A stretch of 63,774 nt of DNA from CAYNVS01 sp964400725 (GTDB taxonomy: Bacteria > Myxococcota_A > SURF-8 > CAYNVS01). Of this stretch, positions 35,345 to 44,263 are shown piece by piece (within the stretch, counting starts at the first letter, position 1; each line of letters begins with the position of its first letter). The DNA lies in contig CAYNVS010000016.1 of NCBI GenBank assembly GCA_964400725.1, positions 1-63,774 of the forward strand, in the 5' to 3' direction. The notes under the pieces were generated by a model that saw only the letters and a list, made by a program, of their open reading frames with translations, did not search any database and was not told where the DNA came from. The translations under genes were made by a program, and so were the position numbers.

Positions 35345-35899
35345 TTAGAATTTCACCTTCGGAGCGGCCTTTTCTTCTTCCGCAACCTTAAAGTACTGCG
35401 CCTCTTTTACGCCCGTCATGCTCGCCCACCATTTGCCGGGGATTCCGCGAATGTACGTGTTTAGCGCCCTTACCGCCTCGTTATACCGCCCGCGCTCCAC
35501 AGCGATGCGGTTTTCCGTCCCTTCAAGCGAGTCCTGCAGTTTGAGGAAAGACTGGTTCGCTTTAAGGTCGGGGTAGGTTTCCTTCAATACCAGCAGGCGC
35601 GAAAGCAGCCCTTCAAGCTGAGTTGCGGCTTGAACCTTAGCGTCGCGGTTCGGCGCGTTGAAGTAAGTCGTGCGGACTTCCGCAAGCTGAGTTAAAAGCT
35701 CTTTCTCATGCTGGGCGTACCCCTTGACGGTTTCGACGAGGTTGGGGATGAGGTCGTAACGGCGTTTGAGCTGATTCTCAACCTGAGCCCACTGCGAATT
35801 GACCGCCTCTTCCAGCGCAATAGACGTGTTATAGCCGCAGCCGCCGAAAGACGCCATGGCGAAAAGCAGAATCGCCAACTTAAAACTCTTCTTAAACAT
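35345..35899 (-). CDS. lemA: LemA family lipoprotein
   Basis: The 184 aa match LemA over nearly full length: a signal/anchor segment with lipobox FGGCG, then the helical core with NSQWAQVENQLKRRYDLIPNLVET (cited as QVENQLKRRYDLIPNLVE), ANQSFLKLQ, ENRIAVERGRYNEAV and LNTYIRGIPG. LemA proteins are membrane-anchored coiled-coil proteins of unclear role that very often sit beside TPM-domain proteins, as here (55 bases after one). GGAG precedes the ATG. The cysteine suggests lipid anchoring in place of the usual single membrane helix. Confidence 0.92.
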   Translation of the reverse strand: MFKKSFKLAILLFAMASFGGCGYNTSIALEEAVNSQWAQVENQLKRRYDLIPNLVETVKGYAQHEKELLTQLAEVRTTYFNAPNRDAKVQAATQLEGLLSRLLVLKETYPDLKANQSFLKLQDSLEGTENRIAVERGRYNEAVRALNTYIRGIPGKWWASMTGVKEAQYFKVAEEEKAAPKVKF

Positions 35900-35954
35900 T
35901 ATCGTTTCTCCTTTTTTAAAAAAATTGCAGAAAGCGTATTTTATCCGCCGTAAA

Positions 35955-36770
35955 TCACCAGCTTCCGCCCGCGCCGCCGCCGCCGAAGGAGCCTCCTCCG
36001 CCTCCCCCGAAGCCGCCGAACCCGCCGCCGCTTCTTCCTCCTCCGCCGCCGAACCCGCCTATAAACGGCCCGCCGCCCCGCCAGCCGCCGCGTCCGCCTC
36101 TTCCGCCGCGTATTCCGGAACCCGCCGAAGCGAATATTGAAAATAAAATAATTCCTAATACGACGACGAGCAGCCCCCAGTCGTCGAAACCGCCGCCGCC
36201 GCGGGAATGCCTTCGGTTCGACTTCGGCATTCCGGTAATGGTTACGTTTTTATCCTTTGCGATAATCTCGGTTATGGCGATAACTACGTCGGCGATTCCT
36301 TTGCTTGAGTTCCCTTTTCTCATTTGAGGAACCAGCAGTTCGCGGGCTAACTGCCCCGTCAAGCCGTCGGGCAGCAGCCCCTCAAGTCCGTAACCGACCT
36401 CGATGCGGTATTTGCGGTCGGCTTTTGCGAGCAGAAAGACTAAACCGTCGTCCTTTCCTTTGCGGCCGATTTTCCACTTTTCCGCAATGGCCAGCGCGAA
36501 CGACTCCTTCGTCTCCGAGCCGAGCGTATCCACCGTAACGACGACGAACTGCGCGCCCGTCTTCTGTTCGAGCTCCTGCAAATAGCCGTTGAGAGTCTGG
36601 CGGGTCTGCGCGTCAATCATTCCCGCGTTGTCCGTTACGTAATACGCGGGTTTGGACGGCCATCCGTCAACGGGGCCGGCTGCGGCTTCAAGCTCTGAAA
36701 GAGTCGTCAACGCAATCGCGGCGGCGGCAAAAAGCCAAACAAGCCTCTTATTGCAATAATTACGTTGCAT
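35955..36770 (-). CDS. TPM-domain (YgcG-like) membrane protein
   Basis: The 271 aa begin at MQRNYCNKR, whose ATG overlaps the upstream stop by one base (TAATG). A signal peptide precedes the TPM domain (residues ~45-165: VTDNAGMIDAQTRQTLNGYL, TGAQFVVVTVDTLG, WKIGRKGKDDGLVFLLA, YRIEVGYGLEGLLPD). A membrane helix (LLVVVLGIILFSIFA) and a very Gly-rich tail (GGFGGGGGRSGGGF and similar) ending in GGSW follow. TPM proteins are found with LemA across bacteria and have been linked to membrane protein quality control or photosystem repair in plants. It is the middle gene of a three-gene operon. Confidence 0.92.
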   Translation of the reverse strand: MQRNYCNKRLVWLFAAAAIALTTLSELEAAAGPVDGWPSKPAYYVTDNAGMIDAQTRQTLNGYLQELEQKTGAQFVVVTVDTLGSETKESFALAIAEKWKIGRKGKDDGLVFLLAKADRKYRIEVGYGLEGLLPDGLTGQLARELLVPQMRKGNSSKGIADVVIAITEIIAKDKNVTITGMPKSNRRHSRGGGGFDDWGLLVVVLGIILFSIFASAGSGIRGGRGGRGGWRGGGPFIGGFGGGGGRSGGGFGGFGGGGGGSFGGGGAGGSW

Positions 36771-37510
36771 TACAGAGCGTCCACCTTTGCGATTACCGTC
36801 TTCAGCCCGTCCGACCACGCGTCGAATATAGCGCGAACGTCGGACGTCTTCGGTTTCTTTCCTTCTTTTCGCAGGCTCCAAACTTCGACGAACGACGACA
36901 GAGCCGCGCCGGTCGCCTTGGCGCACAGCCTCGCCGCCTCGGTGTTTCCGCAGTTTGGGTTTTCTCCAAAAATGTACGCCGCGGCGCGGAAGAGATGGAA
37001 ATATCCCTCGACGGATTCGGCGAACCATTCGGCCATCCACGACGAGTCGCCGGCGCTGCGCAAATAGGCGCGCTGCAACTGAATAAGGCGCAGGCGAAGC
37101 TCGCGTTCCGTTTTGACGCGCAGCTCCGTCGGAGAGATTTTTATTTTCGCCAAATAATCTTCGCCGAACAACAACCGCGAGCTTGAGGTAAGCTCGAAGA
37201 ATTCCAACGGAAAAGAATCCTTCGCCCGCTCCATGTGCTCGGTCGCGAGCATAAGCGGGGCGACCAAACCTTTTTTGCCGAACTTTTTTCCAAGCGGAGC
37301 TATCGTCTCAATCAATTCCGCGTCGATTTCGTCGAAAACCAGCAGCGTAGTTACTTCCGGACTCTTCGGGTTAAACTCTCCCCGCGCGCTTCCGCCTATA
37401 AGATACGCCGCTTTCGGCTCGATTCCCTTTTCCGCCAGAGCCTCGAAGAAAGGACGCGCAACGCTTTGTATTTCGCCCTTAACCAAATCCCAAGAGGTTT
37501 GCAAGCTCAT
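36770..37510 (-). CDS. Nucleotidyltransferase-like protein, probably non-catalytic
   Basis: The 246 aa start at the Met behind GGAGG. Residues ~30-60 look like the start of a minimal nucleotidyltransferase fold (AAYLIGGSARGEFNPKSPEVTTLLVFDE). The GGS..G motif is present, but the Asp-x-Asp expected in the following strand reads as Thr residues, so metal-dependent transfer is doubtful. The C-terminal half is helical, with RELRLRLIQLQRAYL and WMAEWFAESVEGYFHLFRAA, resembling the HEPN-like helices that accompany such folds. It is translationally coupled to the TPM gene. A regulatory or scaffold role for the TPM/LemA system is a guess. Confidence 0.65.
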   Translation of the reverse strand: MSLQTSWDLVKGEIQSVARPFFEALAEKGIEPKAAYLIGGSARGEFNPKSPEVTTLLVFDEIDAELIETIAPLGKKFGKKGLVAPLMLATEHMERAKDSFPLEFFELTSSSRLLFGEDYLAKIKISPTELRVKTERELRLRLIQLQRAYLRSAGDSSWMAEWFAESVEGYFHLFRAAAYIFGENPNCGNTEAARLCAKATGAALSSFVEVWSLRKEGKKPKTSDVRAIFDAWSDGLKTVIAKVDAL

Positions 37511-37590
37511 TTTTCCTCCGTTCCGATTAACGATAACAAACGCGCTTAACGATAAGCCGCGGCGCGTAAAAAGCAACGCCGAAGCCGTTT

Positions 37591-38096
37591 TTAGTTTCCT
37601 CCCGAAGACGCGCGGCAGCTCGTTCCGCCGATTATTCGGAACTCGATTATTTTGCCCGAACTCCCTTGGTAGTTCGACTTGCCGCCGACGATCACACCGC
37701 CGTCGCAGTACGGCCTGAACGCGGCGTCGTTCAAGTTGGTGGAGCTGTCGGCGTTGTAGGGCGCGCCGCCGAAGTTGGCGATTGAAACGTCGGCGAAGTC
37801 GCAGTTCGAGAAAGGCGACGGGCAGGAATACTTGTCGTGGCGGTATTCTATTATCGTTCCGCGCAGCGGGCTGCCGCCCGCCTGCCCCACGATAAGAGCG
37901 CGCTGGCCTAGCTGCTGAAACTTAACCGCCCATATTCCCATCGTAGAAAATCCGGGCGGGTTGGAATTCAATAAACCCGATTGAAAGCGGTGAACCCTTC
38001 TGCCCGACCAGCCGATAATTAGCGCGTAATCGCCGTTCAAATGAGAGTCAACCCGGCTCATGTTGCCCAAATTGTTATTGCCGGGGTTGTTCCGCC
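37591..38096 (-). pseudogene. 3' part of a frameshifted beta-propeller-like lipoprotein
   Basis: This frame continues the upstream lipoprotein gene after a one-base shift. From its first possible codons it reads WRNNPGNNNLGNMSRVDSH and then three more blade-like units with the same signature as the 5' part: DYALIIGWSG, QRALIVGQAGG and GGVIVGGKSNYQG, ending with a Cys near the C-terminus. An internal ATG exists (38070) but has no ribosome site and no signal peptide, so independent translation of a lipoprotein fragment is unlikely. The shift maps to a run of six G on the coding strand (38100-38105). Removing one G would join both parts into one protein of about 600 aa. Confidence 0.7.
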
Positions 38097-39361
38097 ACTC
38101 CCCCCGCTCCTCCGACCCAAGTGTAATACCAAACGTCCGCGCCGTTCTCGCCGCAGACGATTAGAATTCCCTTCCTGCCGAATTCGTTGTCCGCAAACGC
38201 CATGTCGTTGCAGCCCGTTCCGGTCGCCGTCGCCGCGAAGACGTCGCCAAGCGCCTCGTTTTCCGGATCAAACTCGTAAAGGTAAACAATCGGGTTATTG
38301 GTCGTTCCGCCCTTGGCCATAACGACGGGCAGGCCGCCCAGCGGCGGGTATTCAACGGCTCTGAACTCGTAAGGCTTCGAGGCTATCGCGGTTTTGGTTA
38401 TGACTTTCGCCGTATTATCTCCGCCCGCGTAAGCCCTGAAGGCCGCGTCGTCGAGCTTGAAAACAAGCCCTTCGTATGCGTTGTTATAATAACGGCTTCC
38501 TACGATTAAAGCGCAACGCCCCATCGGATCGAAGGCGAGATCGTTAAGATAAAGCGTTCCCGACGCCGAACCGGACAAATCGAACCTGTAATCCTTGCCG
38601 GCGTTCCAATCGTAAACATGAACGACGTTGTAGGTTTCCAGCGCCGCGAAATAATCGCCCGACGGGTGGAACTCTACGCGTTCGACTTCTTTCAATCCGC
38701 CGATTTCAAGCAGCGTATATTCGTAAACCCCTTTTTGCGGAGTTTCGGGAATTTCGGCGTCGTACTCTGCCGGCTCTTCGTCTTCGGACTCAAGCTCGTC
38801 AGGCTCCGGCTCCTCGTCGCTCTCGACCGCGGTCTCCTCTTCTTCCTGCGGTTCCTCGGCCTCTTCGGCGTCATCGTCGGCAACGTCGATATATTCCATT
38901 TTATCCGCTTCGTCTTCCGCCGGATGATCGGTTTCGCCGGTTTCTTCTTCAACCGCGGCCTCTTCGCCGTCCGAGTCGTTAATATCTATTTCGGCGTCTA
39001 TTAAATCGCTTTCATAATCAATCAGCGTTTCGTCCGCGTATTCGTCGGCGGTTTCCTCCGCAAAATCCAGCTCGGTTTCAATTTCGAAAATTTCTTCGGC
39101 TTCAAGCCCGGCCTCTTCGCCGAAGTCGGCTTCCGGCTCCTTATCGATCTCCGAAACGTCCTTATCGAGGTCGGGGCCGTCGTAATGGTTCATGTCTTGA
39201 CATGTTCCGTACATGCACATATACGGCCTGTTGCAGGTGTCGTTGGGGTAGCAGCCGCACCCCTTGGTCCCTTTTGCGCACGCCGAACCGGCGTCGGAAC
39301 AACCGGCGCAGACCGCCGCTGCGGCGAAAATTAAAAAGCATAAAGCGAAAATATTCCGCAT
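38075..39361 (-). CDS. Acidic-spacer lipoprotein with beta-propeller-like repeats (5' part of a split gene)
   Basis: The 428 aa start behind GGAG with a lipoprotein signal (VCAGCSD) and a Cys-rich module (CAKGTKGCGCYPNDTCNRPYM, cited as GCGCYPNDTCNRPYMC). About 150 residues of Asp/Glu-rich spacer follow (~60-215). From residue ~220 there are ~45-residue units such as VERVEFHPSGDYFAAL, LNDLAFDPMGRCALIVGS, LPVVMAKGG and GRKGILIVCGENG, consistent with a WD40/YVTN-like beta-propeller. The frame ends early at VAEQPRQ just after a six-G run, while the next frame continues the propeller units. It is therefore the front of a longer protein that is broken, phase-variable or mis-sequenced. Confidence 0.75.
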   Translation of the reverse strand: MRNIFALCFLIFAAAAVCAGCSDAGSACAKGTKGCGCYPNDTCNRPYMCMYGTCQDMNHYDGPDLDKDVSEIDKEPEADFGEEAGLEAEEIFEIETELDFAEETADEYADETLIDYESDLIDAEIDINDSDGEEAAVEEETGETDHPAEDEADKMEYIDVADDDAEEAEEPQEEEETAVESDEEPEPDELESEDEEPAEYDAEIPETPQKGVYEYTLLEIGGLKEVERVEFHPSGDYFAALETYNVVHVYDWNAGKDYRFDLSGSASGTLYLNDLAFDPMGRCALIVGSRYYNNAYEGLVFKLDDAAFRAYAGGDNTAKVITKTAIASKPYEFRAVEYPPLGGLPVVMAKGGTTNNPIVYLYEFDPENEALGDVFAATATGTGCNDMAFADNEFGRKGILIVCGENGADVWYYTWVGGAGGVAEQPRQ

Positions 39362-39506
39362 ATGAGCGCTCCGTTGAAAATTTCAATCTTAGAATTACCG
39401 AACCCTGCGTAAAAGTCAAAATTTACGAGCGCGCCAATCGTAAGGACGAATGCCGCATCCAGCGGAAAAGACTTTCGAGAAACGCTATACTCCCGCTTCG
39501 CCGGGC

Positions 39507-39543
39507 AAAAAAAATCCCTCGTTCGTTTCCGAAGAGGGATTTT
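39507..39543 (-). terminator. Rho-independent terminator of the P-domain lipoprotein gene
   Basis: On the minus strand AAAATCCCTC, loop with TTCGGAAACGAAC, GAGGGATTTT followed by further T. It begins about 16 bases after the stop codon. Confidence 0.8.
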
Positions 39544-39558
39544 CCTGCATTTTTTTAA

Positions 39559-42069
39559 TTACTGCGCCGATTCCGCCTCCGACTCTTCGTCGCCGTCTAA
39601 GCCGCCTTCCGTCCCGCTTTCGTAATCTACGCCCTGACATTTTACGTCCAGCGTATATTTATCCAGCGTTCCGGCGTACATCATGGAGACGTCGTTTATC
39701 TCCAGCCGCCATACCCCTCCGGCCTTTCTTCCGGCGGCGTCGGAAATAGTAAATACCGTCGTCGTAGTCGTCGGGTTGGAAACCTGATTAAGTATCGTCT
39801 TCTTCATTCCGTCCGGCAGGGTAATCGAAACCTTGAGGTCGGCGGGGCTCTGGTGGGTAATAGTAATCGTAACGGTTACGGTTCCCTCTATTTTATTGGG
39901 AGCCGGGCAATAAACGACGTGGTCGAATGTATTGAGGAAGTTGTCGATTATATTCGCGGGCAGCGCCGTTCCGGGCGTGCAGACGCCGCTTAGACATTTA
40001 TCCGACACAGTGTCGGGGTTGTCGTCCTCGCAGGGAGTGCTGTTAAATTTGTCGGCTAAAACGCAGTGCGGTTCCGTGTTTTGGCATACTCCCATTCTGC
40101 ACTTTTCATCTAAATAACTGCAGTCTATCGGGTCGGCGACGAACTCGCAAAAGCCCGACGCGACGCATTGCCTTACGCCGTCGCAAACCAGCCCGGCGTC
40201 GCACGGCTTGCCAACGATAGCCTCGTTGGAACACGCCCCCGTAAGCGGGTCGCAGGCGTCGGAGGTGCAGTCGTTGTTGTCGCTGCAATTCTTTTTGCTG
40301 TGCTTGCAAGGGTCTTCTCCCTGCGCGACGCTTTCGTCGCAGTAATCTATCGTGCACATGTCTTGGTCGTCGCAATCCTTCTGATCGAATCCCGGCAGGC
40401 AGTAGCCGTTTGCGCAATAATCGTTTAAGGTGCACGGATTGCCGTACTGGCACGGAGTTCCAAAGGCGGCGGCGTCCAGCTGGCACTCGCCCACCTCCGG
40501 GTCGCATTTGCCGTAAGCGCACGGCGGATGATCGAAGTGTTTGCAGTCGAGCGCCGAGCCGCTTACGCACTCGCCGCTACGGGCGTCGCAAAAATCCGCA
40601 ATCGTGCACTTATTGCCGTCGCTGCAAGTGTTGGAGCCGCCGAAAACGAAAATGAAATCTCCGTCTTCCGAGTCGCATTTTACCTCGGAAACGCAGCTCC
40701 ATTGCGCCTTGGGATAGGCGGCCTTCAAGTCGGCTTCGGTCGCGGTCTTCTGCGGGCCGACGCAATTGCCGTCCATGTTGCATTGCGCCGTCGCCTCAAT
40801 CACGCATTTATTCGTCGGTCTGCACGAGACGCCGACCTGCTTCTTTTGATGCTTGCATCCCTCGGCCGGATCGCACGAGTCGTTCGTGCAGTCGTTGCCG
40901 TCGTCGCAGTTTACCGGCGTTCCGACGCATTGATGATTTGCGTCGCACGTTTTAGCTTCAAAGCATTTATCGCCGCTTTGGCAGGCGTCTCCAATCTGTC
41001 TGTAGGAAGGCTTGCAAAGGCCGTCGCTCTCGTCGCAGTAGCCTGTCTGGCACGGGCCGTCAATCGAGGCGCAGCTCTTTATTTCGCCCGCGCACTTGCC
41101 TATGTAGCATTTTGCTTCGGGAACGCACTTATTGCCGCTGTCGCACGCTTTTCCTTCGTTTGCGCCGAAGTTAAATACGCATCCGCCTTTTGAGACGTCG
41201 CACTTAATATCGTTTTCGGTCAGGCATTGCTTGTCGATGTAAGACGGTATTTCGAGAGAGCAGTCGCGCTGCGTAGTTTTTTTGCACGCGCCGGCGTCGC
41301 ATTTGGCTTCAATGAAACATACGTCAACGTCCGAGCATATCTCGCCGTTCATAGCTTCCGCGTCGAAGACGCATCCTTTCAGCGGGTCGCACGAATCCTT
41401 CGTGCATTCGTTTTTGTCTTTGCATTCTATCGCGTCTTTATAGCCGCTTCCGTCGCTTTTGCACTGGCGCATGAACGAGCCTTCGCACTTTACGCTGAGC
41501 GGCTCGCAGACCAGCTCGATTTCCTCGAATTCTGGCAGGTCGATTTCGTCGTATTCGATAGGCTCGGCATCTTCTTTTTCCTCAAGCTCGTCGGCGAACT
41601 CCGGCTCGGCTTCTTCCGCATCCGCGGCTTCGTCCTCCTCGTCCTGCGAAAGCTCCAGTTCGTCCAGTTCGTCCTCTTCCTCGTCGTCGCCGTCGGTTCC
41701 CGGCTTGTCGGGTATTTTCACGTTCGATAAAAGGGCGTCGCAAGTCAAAGACGAGGCGTCCCTTGCCGGGAATTTATAGCCGGCGGTATCCGTTAAATTC
41801 AGCCCATCGGCGCGGCATTTATCGACCATATACGCGTAAAACGACTTCTGCTTGTCGTCCGACAAATTTTTATTCAATTTGTCGCACGAGTCGTAATGCT
41901 TGGCGCCGGTGCCGTCGAACTGCGGCTGGCAGCAAGCTCCGATAAACTTAACCGCGTCCTCGCATACGCCTTCGCCCGATACGATTTCGCCCAGTATGTT
42001 CTTTCCTTGACACCCAGCTGCGGCAATGGCGGCGGCGGCGAGGATTAACGCGAAAAATGGAGTTCTCAT
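39559..42069 (-). CDS. Cys-rich surface lipoprotein with acidic spacer and C-terminal P domain
   Basis: An 836-aa lipoprotein (AAAGCQG, GGAGG before the ATG). Residues ~30-125 include several Cys; ~125-185 is an Asp/Glu spacer (DDEEEDELDELELSQDEEDE). Residues ~190-690 are a chain of short Cys repeats of the form CDDGNDCTNDSCDPAEGC, similar to Dictyostelium CTDC-type repeats seen in large myxococcal surface proteins. Residues ~705-810 form a proprotein-convertase P domain (FDHVVYCPAPNKIEGTVTVT, PADLKVSITLPDGMKKTIL, GVWRLEINDV), which often accompanies secreted proteases but no protease is present. A second acidic patch ends the protein. Role as adhesin or scaffold is inferred. Confidence 0.85.
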   Translation of the reverse strand: MRTPFFALILAAAAIAAAGCQGKNILGEIVSGEGVCEDAVKFIGACCQPQFDGTGAKHYDSCDKLNKNLSDDKQKSFYAYMVDKCRADGLNLTDTAGYKFPARDASSLTCDALLSNVKIPDKPGTDGDDEEEDELDELELSQDEEDEAADAEEAEPEFADELEEKEDAEPIEYDEIDLPEFEEIELVCEPLSVKCEGSFMRQCKSDGSGYKDAIECKDKNECTKDSCDPLKGCVFDAEAMNGEICSDVDVCFIEAKCDAGACKKTTQRDCSLEIPSYIDKQCLTENDIKCDVSKGGCVFNFGANEGKACDSGNKCVPEAKCYIGKCAGEIKSCASIDGPCQTGYCDESDGLCKPSYRQIGDACQSGDKCFEAKTCDANHQCVGTPVNCDDGNDCTNDSCDPAEGCKHQKKQVGVSCRPTNKCVIEATAQCNMDGNCVGPQKTATEADLKAAYPKAQWSCVSEVKCDSEDGDFIFVFGGSNTCSDGNKCTIADFCDARSGECVSGSALDCKHFDHPPCAYGKCDPEVGECQLDAAAFGTPCQYGNPCTLNDYCANGYCLPGFDQKDCDDQDMCTIDYCDESVAQGEDPCKHSKKNCSDNNDCTSDACDPLTGACSNEAIVGKPCDAGLVCDGVRQCVASGFCEFVADPIDCSYLDEKCRMGVCQNTEPHCVLADKFNSTPCEDDNPDTVSDKCLSGVCTPGTALPANIIDNFLNTFDHVVYCPAPNKIEGTVTVTITITHQSPADLKVSITLPDGMKKTILNQVSNPTTTTTVFTISDAAGRKAGGVWRLEINDVSMMYAGTLDKYTLDVKCQGVDYESGTEGGLDGDEESEAESAQ

Positions 42070-42097
42070 TCATTACCTCCGAATAGCCGTGCCCGGC

Positions 42098-43534
42098 TTA
42101 AAAATCGACGTTCACGCCGACGCCCGCGCCGTTGGGAGCGATGAGAGGCGTTACGGCAACCTTTTGCTCTGACGCCGGCAGATATTCTATAATCATCATA
42201 GCAAGGCCGCCTACAATGCAGGCTCCGCCTACGCCGAAAGCGACTTGTCCGAACATCTTGTACCGGTCGGCGCTGGTTTTTAAATCCGAGCTTTTGCTTG
42301 GAAAATCTTTTTTGTAGCCGTCCGATAAGTCTTGGTAGTGCAGCCCGCCAACGGTAAGCATAAGGCCGCCCGCGGCAAAGAAAGCTCCGGTCCACAGCAG
42401 CCGTTGCCCCCACTGACCGAGAGCGCCTTCCTTCACGGCCGACTTGGCGGTCGTCGTGGGAACTTCTTCCGTTTTGACCTCTTGTTTTTTAGCGGTCTGA
42501 GTTTTGCCGCCTTTTTTCGGAATGACGACCTTTTTAATCGGCTTGAGGTCGCCCGGCTTGACGAGCTTTATTTCCTCGCCGGCCTGCGCGTCTTTTTTAA
42601 CGATAGGCTTCAAGTCGCCGGGTTTTATCAGCTTAATTTCCTCGTTCTGCGCCCCGCCGCCGGTAGAGACTGCGGTTCCGGTTCCCGTTCCGGCGTTAGT
42701 TCCGCCGCCGGTCGCGCCCGCGTCGGTTTGGACGTTTCCTGTCTGCTGGGTCTGCTTGTCGCCCGTCGCGGGGGGAACAATCGCTCCGCCAGTCGTTCCG
42801 GCGTCCGTCTTTTGCGCAACCGTCGGAGTCGTCTTCTTGGTGAGTTGTATCTCTACGTCAACCGGCCTGTCGCCCGGCATTTCAAACTCCGCCTCGATTG
42901 TTTCGTAGTTTTCCAAAACTATTTTAATGGTATGAGCGCCCGGATCCATTTTTATGGCCGCAGGCGTCTTTCCAAGGCTCTTATCCTTCTCGAACACTTC
43001 GGCTCCCGCCGGGTCCGTCGTTAAATGCAGCCTGTAAGGCGGCTTGAAAAGCTCGTCGGAGAACTGCGTAAAGCCCTGAGTCAGAGTCTTCGCGCTGCAC
43101 CCCTCGCAAACCGAGGAGAACCGCCGTATAAGAACTTCGTGCTTAGAGTCCGCGAACCATAAATCGACCTCTATTCCTTCTTTCTTTTCGTTAAGCGTTA
43201 CCGCCGCGAGCAGGTCGGAGCCCAGCTTTTTACCGGCGGTTATTACGAATTCCTTCTCCGGATTTTGAAAGAACGTAATGTTTTCTTTTTTCATCAAACG
43301 CTTAACGTCGTTTTTGCCGATAAGAACGAACCCTTCCTTCCCCTTGAAATGGTCGATTAGAATAGTTTCAATCGCGGCGCGGTTGGCTTCCTTAATTCCC
43401 GCGCCCTGCTTTTCAACGACCACCGCGACCTTCAGTTCGTCCTCGGCGCGCGCCTCCGGCGCCGCGAGTAAGGCGATAGACGCCGCGCATACGACCGCGT
43501 AAAATTTGACGGCGTTAAAATTAAATCCAAACAT
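42098..43534 (-). CDS. Periplasmic PEGA-domain protein with C-terminal membrane helices
   Basis: The 478 aa carry a signal peptide (ending ARAED). Residues ~30-145 look like a curli-assembly/TolB-like nucleotide-free domain (LKVAVVVEKQGAGIKEANRA, FVLIGKNDVKRLM). A PEGA domain follows at ~160-220 (LTTDPAGAEVFEKDKSLGKTP, GAHTIKIVLENYE). A Gly/Thr-rich linker contains two near-identical copies of EEIKLIKPGDLKPI. Two hydrophobic helices lie at ~385-405 and ~440-460, and the end is VGVNVDF. PEGA domains bind surface layers or cell wall. It lies between the P-domain lipoprotein and a small barrel gene, probably in one operon (gaps 28 and 23 bases). Confidence 0.8.
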   Translation of the reverse strand: MFGFNFNAVKFYAVVCAASIALLAAPEARAEDELKVAVVVEKQGAGIKEANRAAIETILIDHFKGKEGFVLIGKNDVKRLMKKENITFFQNPEKEFVITAGKKLGSDLLAAVTLNEKKEGIEVDLWFADSKHEVLIRRFSSVCEGCSAKTLTQGFTQFSDELFKPPYRLHLTTDPAGAEVFEKDKSLGKTPAAIKMDPGAHTIKIVLENYETIEAEFEMPGDRPVDVEIQLTKKTTPTVAQKTDAGTTGGAIVPPATGDKQTQQTGNVQTDAGATGGGTNAGTGTGTAVSTGGGAQNEEIKLIKPGDLKPIVKKDAQAGEEIKLVKPGDLKPIKKVVIPKKGGKTQTAKKQEVKTEEVPTTTAKSAVKEGALGQWGQRLLWTGAFFAAGGLMLTVGGLHYQDLSDGYKKDFPSKSSDLKTSADRYKMFGQVAFGVGGACIVGGLAMMIIEYLPASEQKVAVTPLIAPNGAGVGVNVDF

Positions 43535-43557
43535 TTTATTCCTCCGCGCCGTAATTA

Positions 43558-44103
43558 TTAGATACTGCCTTTAAGGCCGAAAGATACCTGCACCGGAATA
43601 ATGTATCCGCTGCCGGAAAGGTCTTTGCCTCCGAAGAGGAAAACGGGCGAGAAGGAAAGTTCAAGCCCGAAATTTTTTATAAAAAAATAAGCCGCGCTCA
43701 AATCCGTTTCCATGCCGTACTCGAACGGATCGGGAACGAACGAGGGGCCGATTCTGAAGGCGAAGACAAAGTCGCTCGCCTCGTAAAACAAGGAAAGCCG
43801 AGGAGTTATAAACGCGGTCAACCCCGATTCGACGGTTCCGGCCAGACGCGCGCCCAAGCCGAGATAGCTTGTCAGGCCGTAATCGAACGACATATCAAGG
43901 AAGGTCGGATGTCTGCCGTTGAGCTTGGAATCGTCCGAGACTTCGCCGTCAACCGAACCGGCCAAATAACCCGTTCCTACTCCGAGATAAAAGTGCGTCC
44001 TGCCGTCGATATGGCCGTCCTTCTTGTCGGCGGCCTGGGCCGGCGCCGTCGTCAGGAACGCCGCCGCGGCGGCAATCGCCGCAATCATAAACTTTTTCTT
44101 CAT
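43558..44103 (-). CDS. Small outer-membrane beta-barrel protein
   Basis: A 181-aa protein with a clear signal peptide (AAFLTTAPAQAAD) and about eight predicted strands (THFYLGVGTGYLAG, FLDMSFDYGLTSYLGLGARLAG, FVFAFRIGPSF, AAYFFIKNFGLELSFSPVFLFGG, IIPVQVSFGLKGSI; each quoted in part). Alternating polar/apolar pattern and size resemble OmpW/OmpX-type eight-stranded barrels. The last residue is Ile. AGGAG precedes the ATG. It probably shares a transcript with the PEGA-domain gene. Function is unknown. Confidence 0.75.
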   Translation of the reverse strand: MKKKFMIAAIAAAAAFLTTAPAQAADKKDGHIDGRTHFYLGVGTGYLAGSVDGEVSDDSKLNGRHPTFLDMSFDYGLTSYLGLGARLAGTVESGLTAFITPRLSLFYEASDFVFAFRIGPSFVPDPFEYGMETDLSAAYFFIKNFGLELSFSPVFLFGGKDLSGSGYIIPVQVSFGLKGSI

Positions 44104-44263
44104 TCTTCAACTCCTGCGCATTGCCAAAATAAATTCGTAATTTTCATTTTAGCATTTAATCGGTCTTCTATACAAATTCAATTTTAAATTTTACAAATAT
44201 ATTTTCCCAAAGGCCGCGCCCCTTTCCGCCTTCGCAATAAACGGTTTGAGTTCCGCCTCCCGC

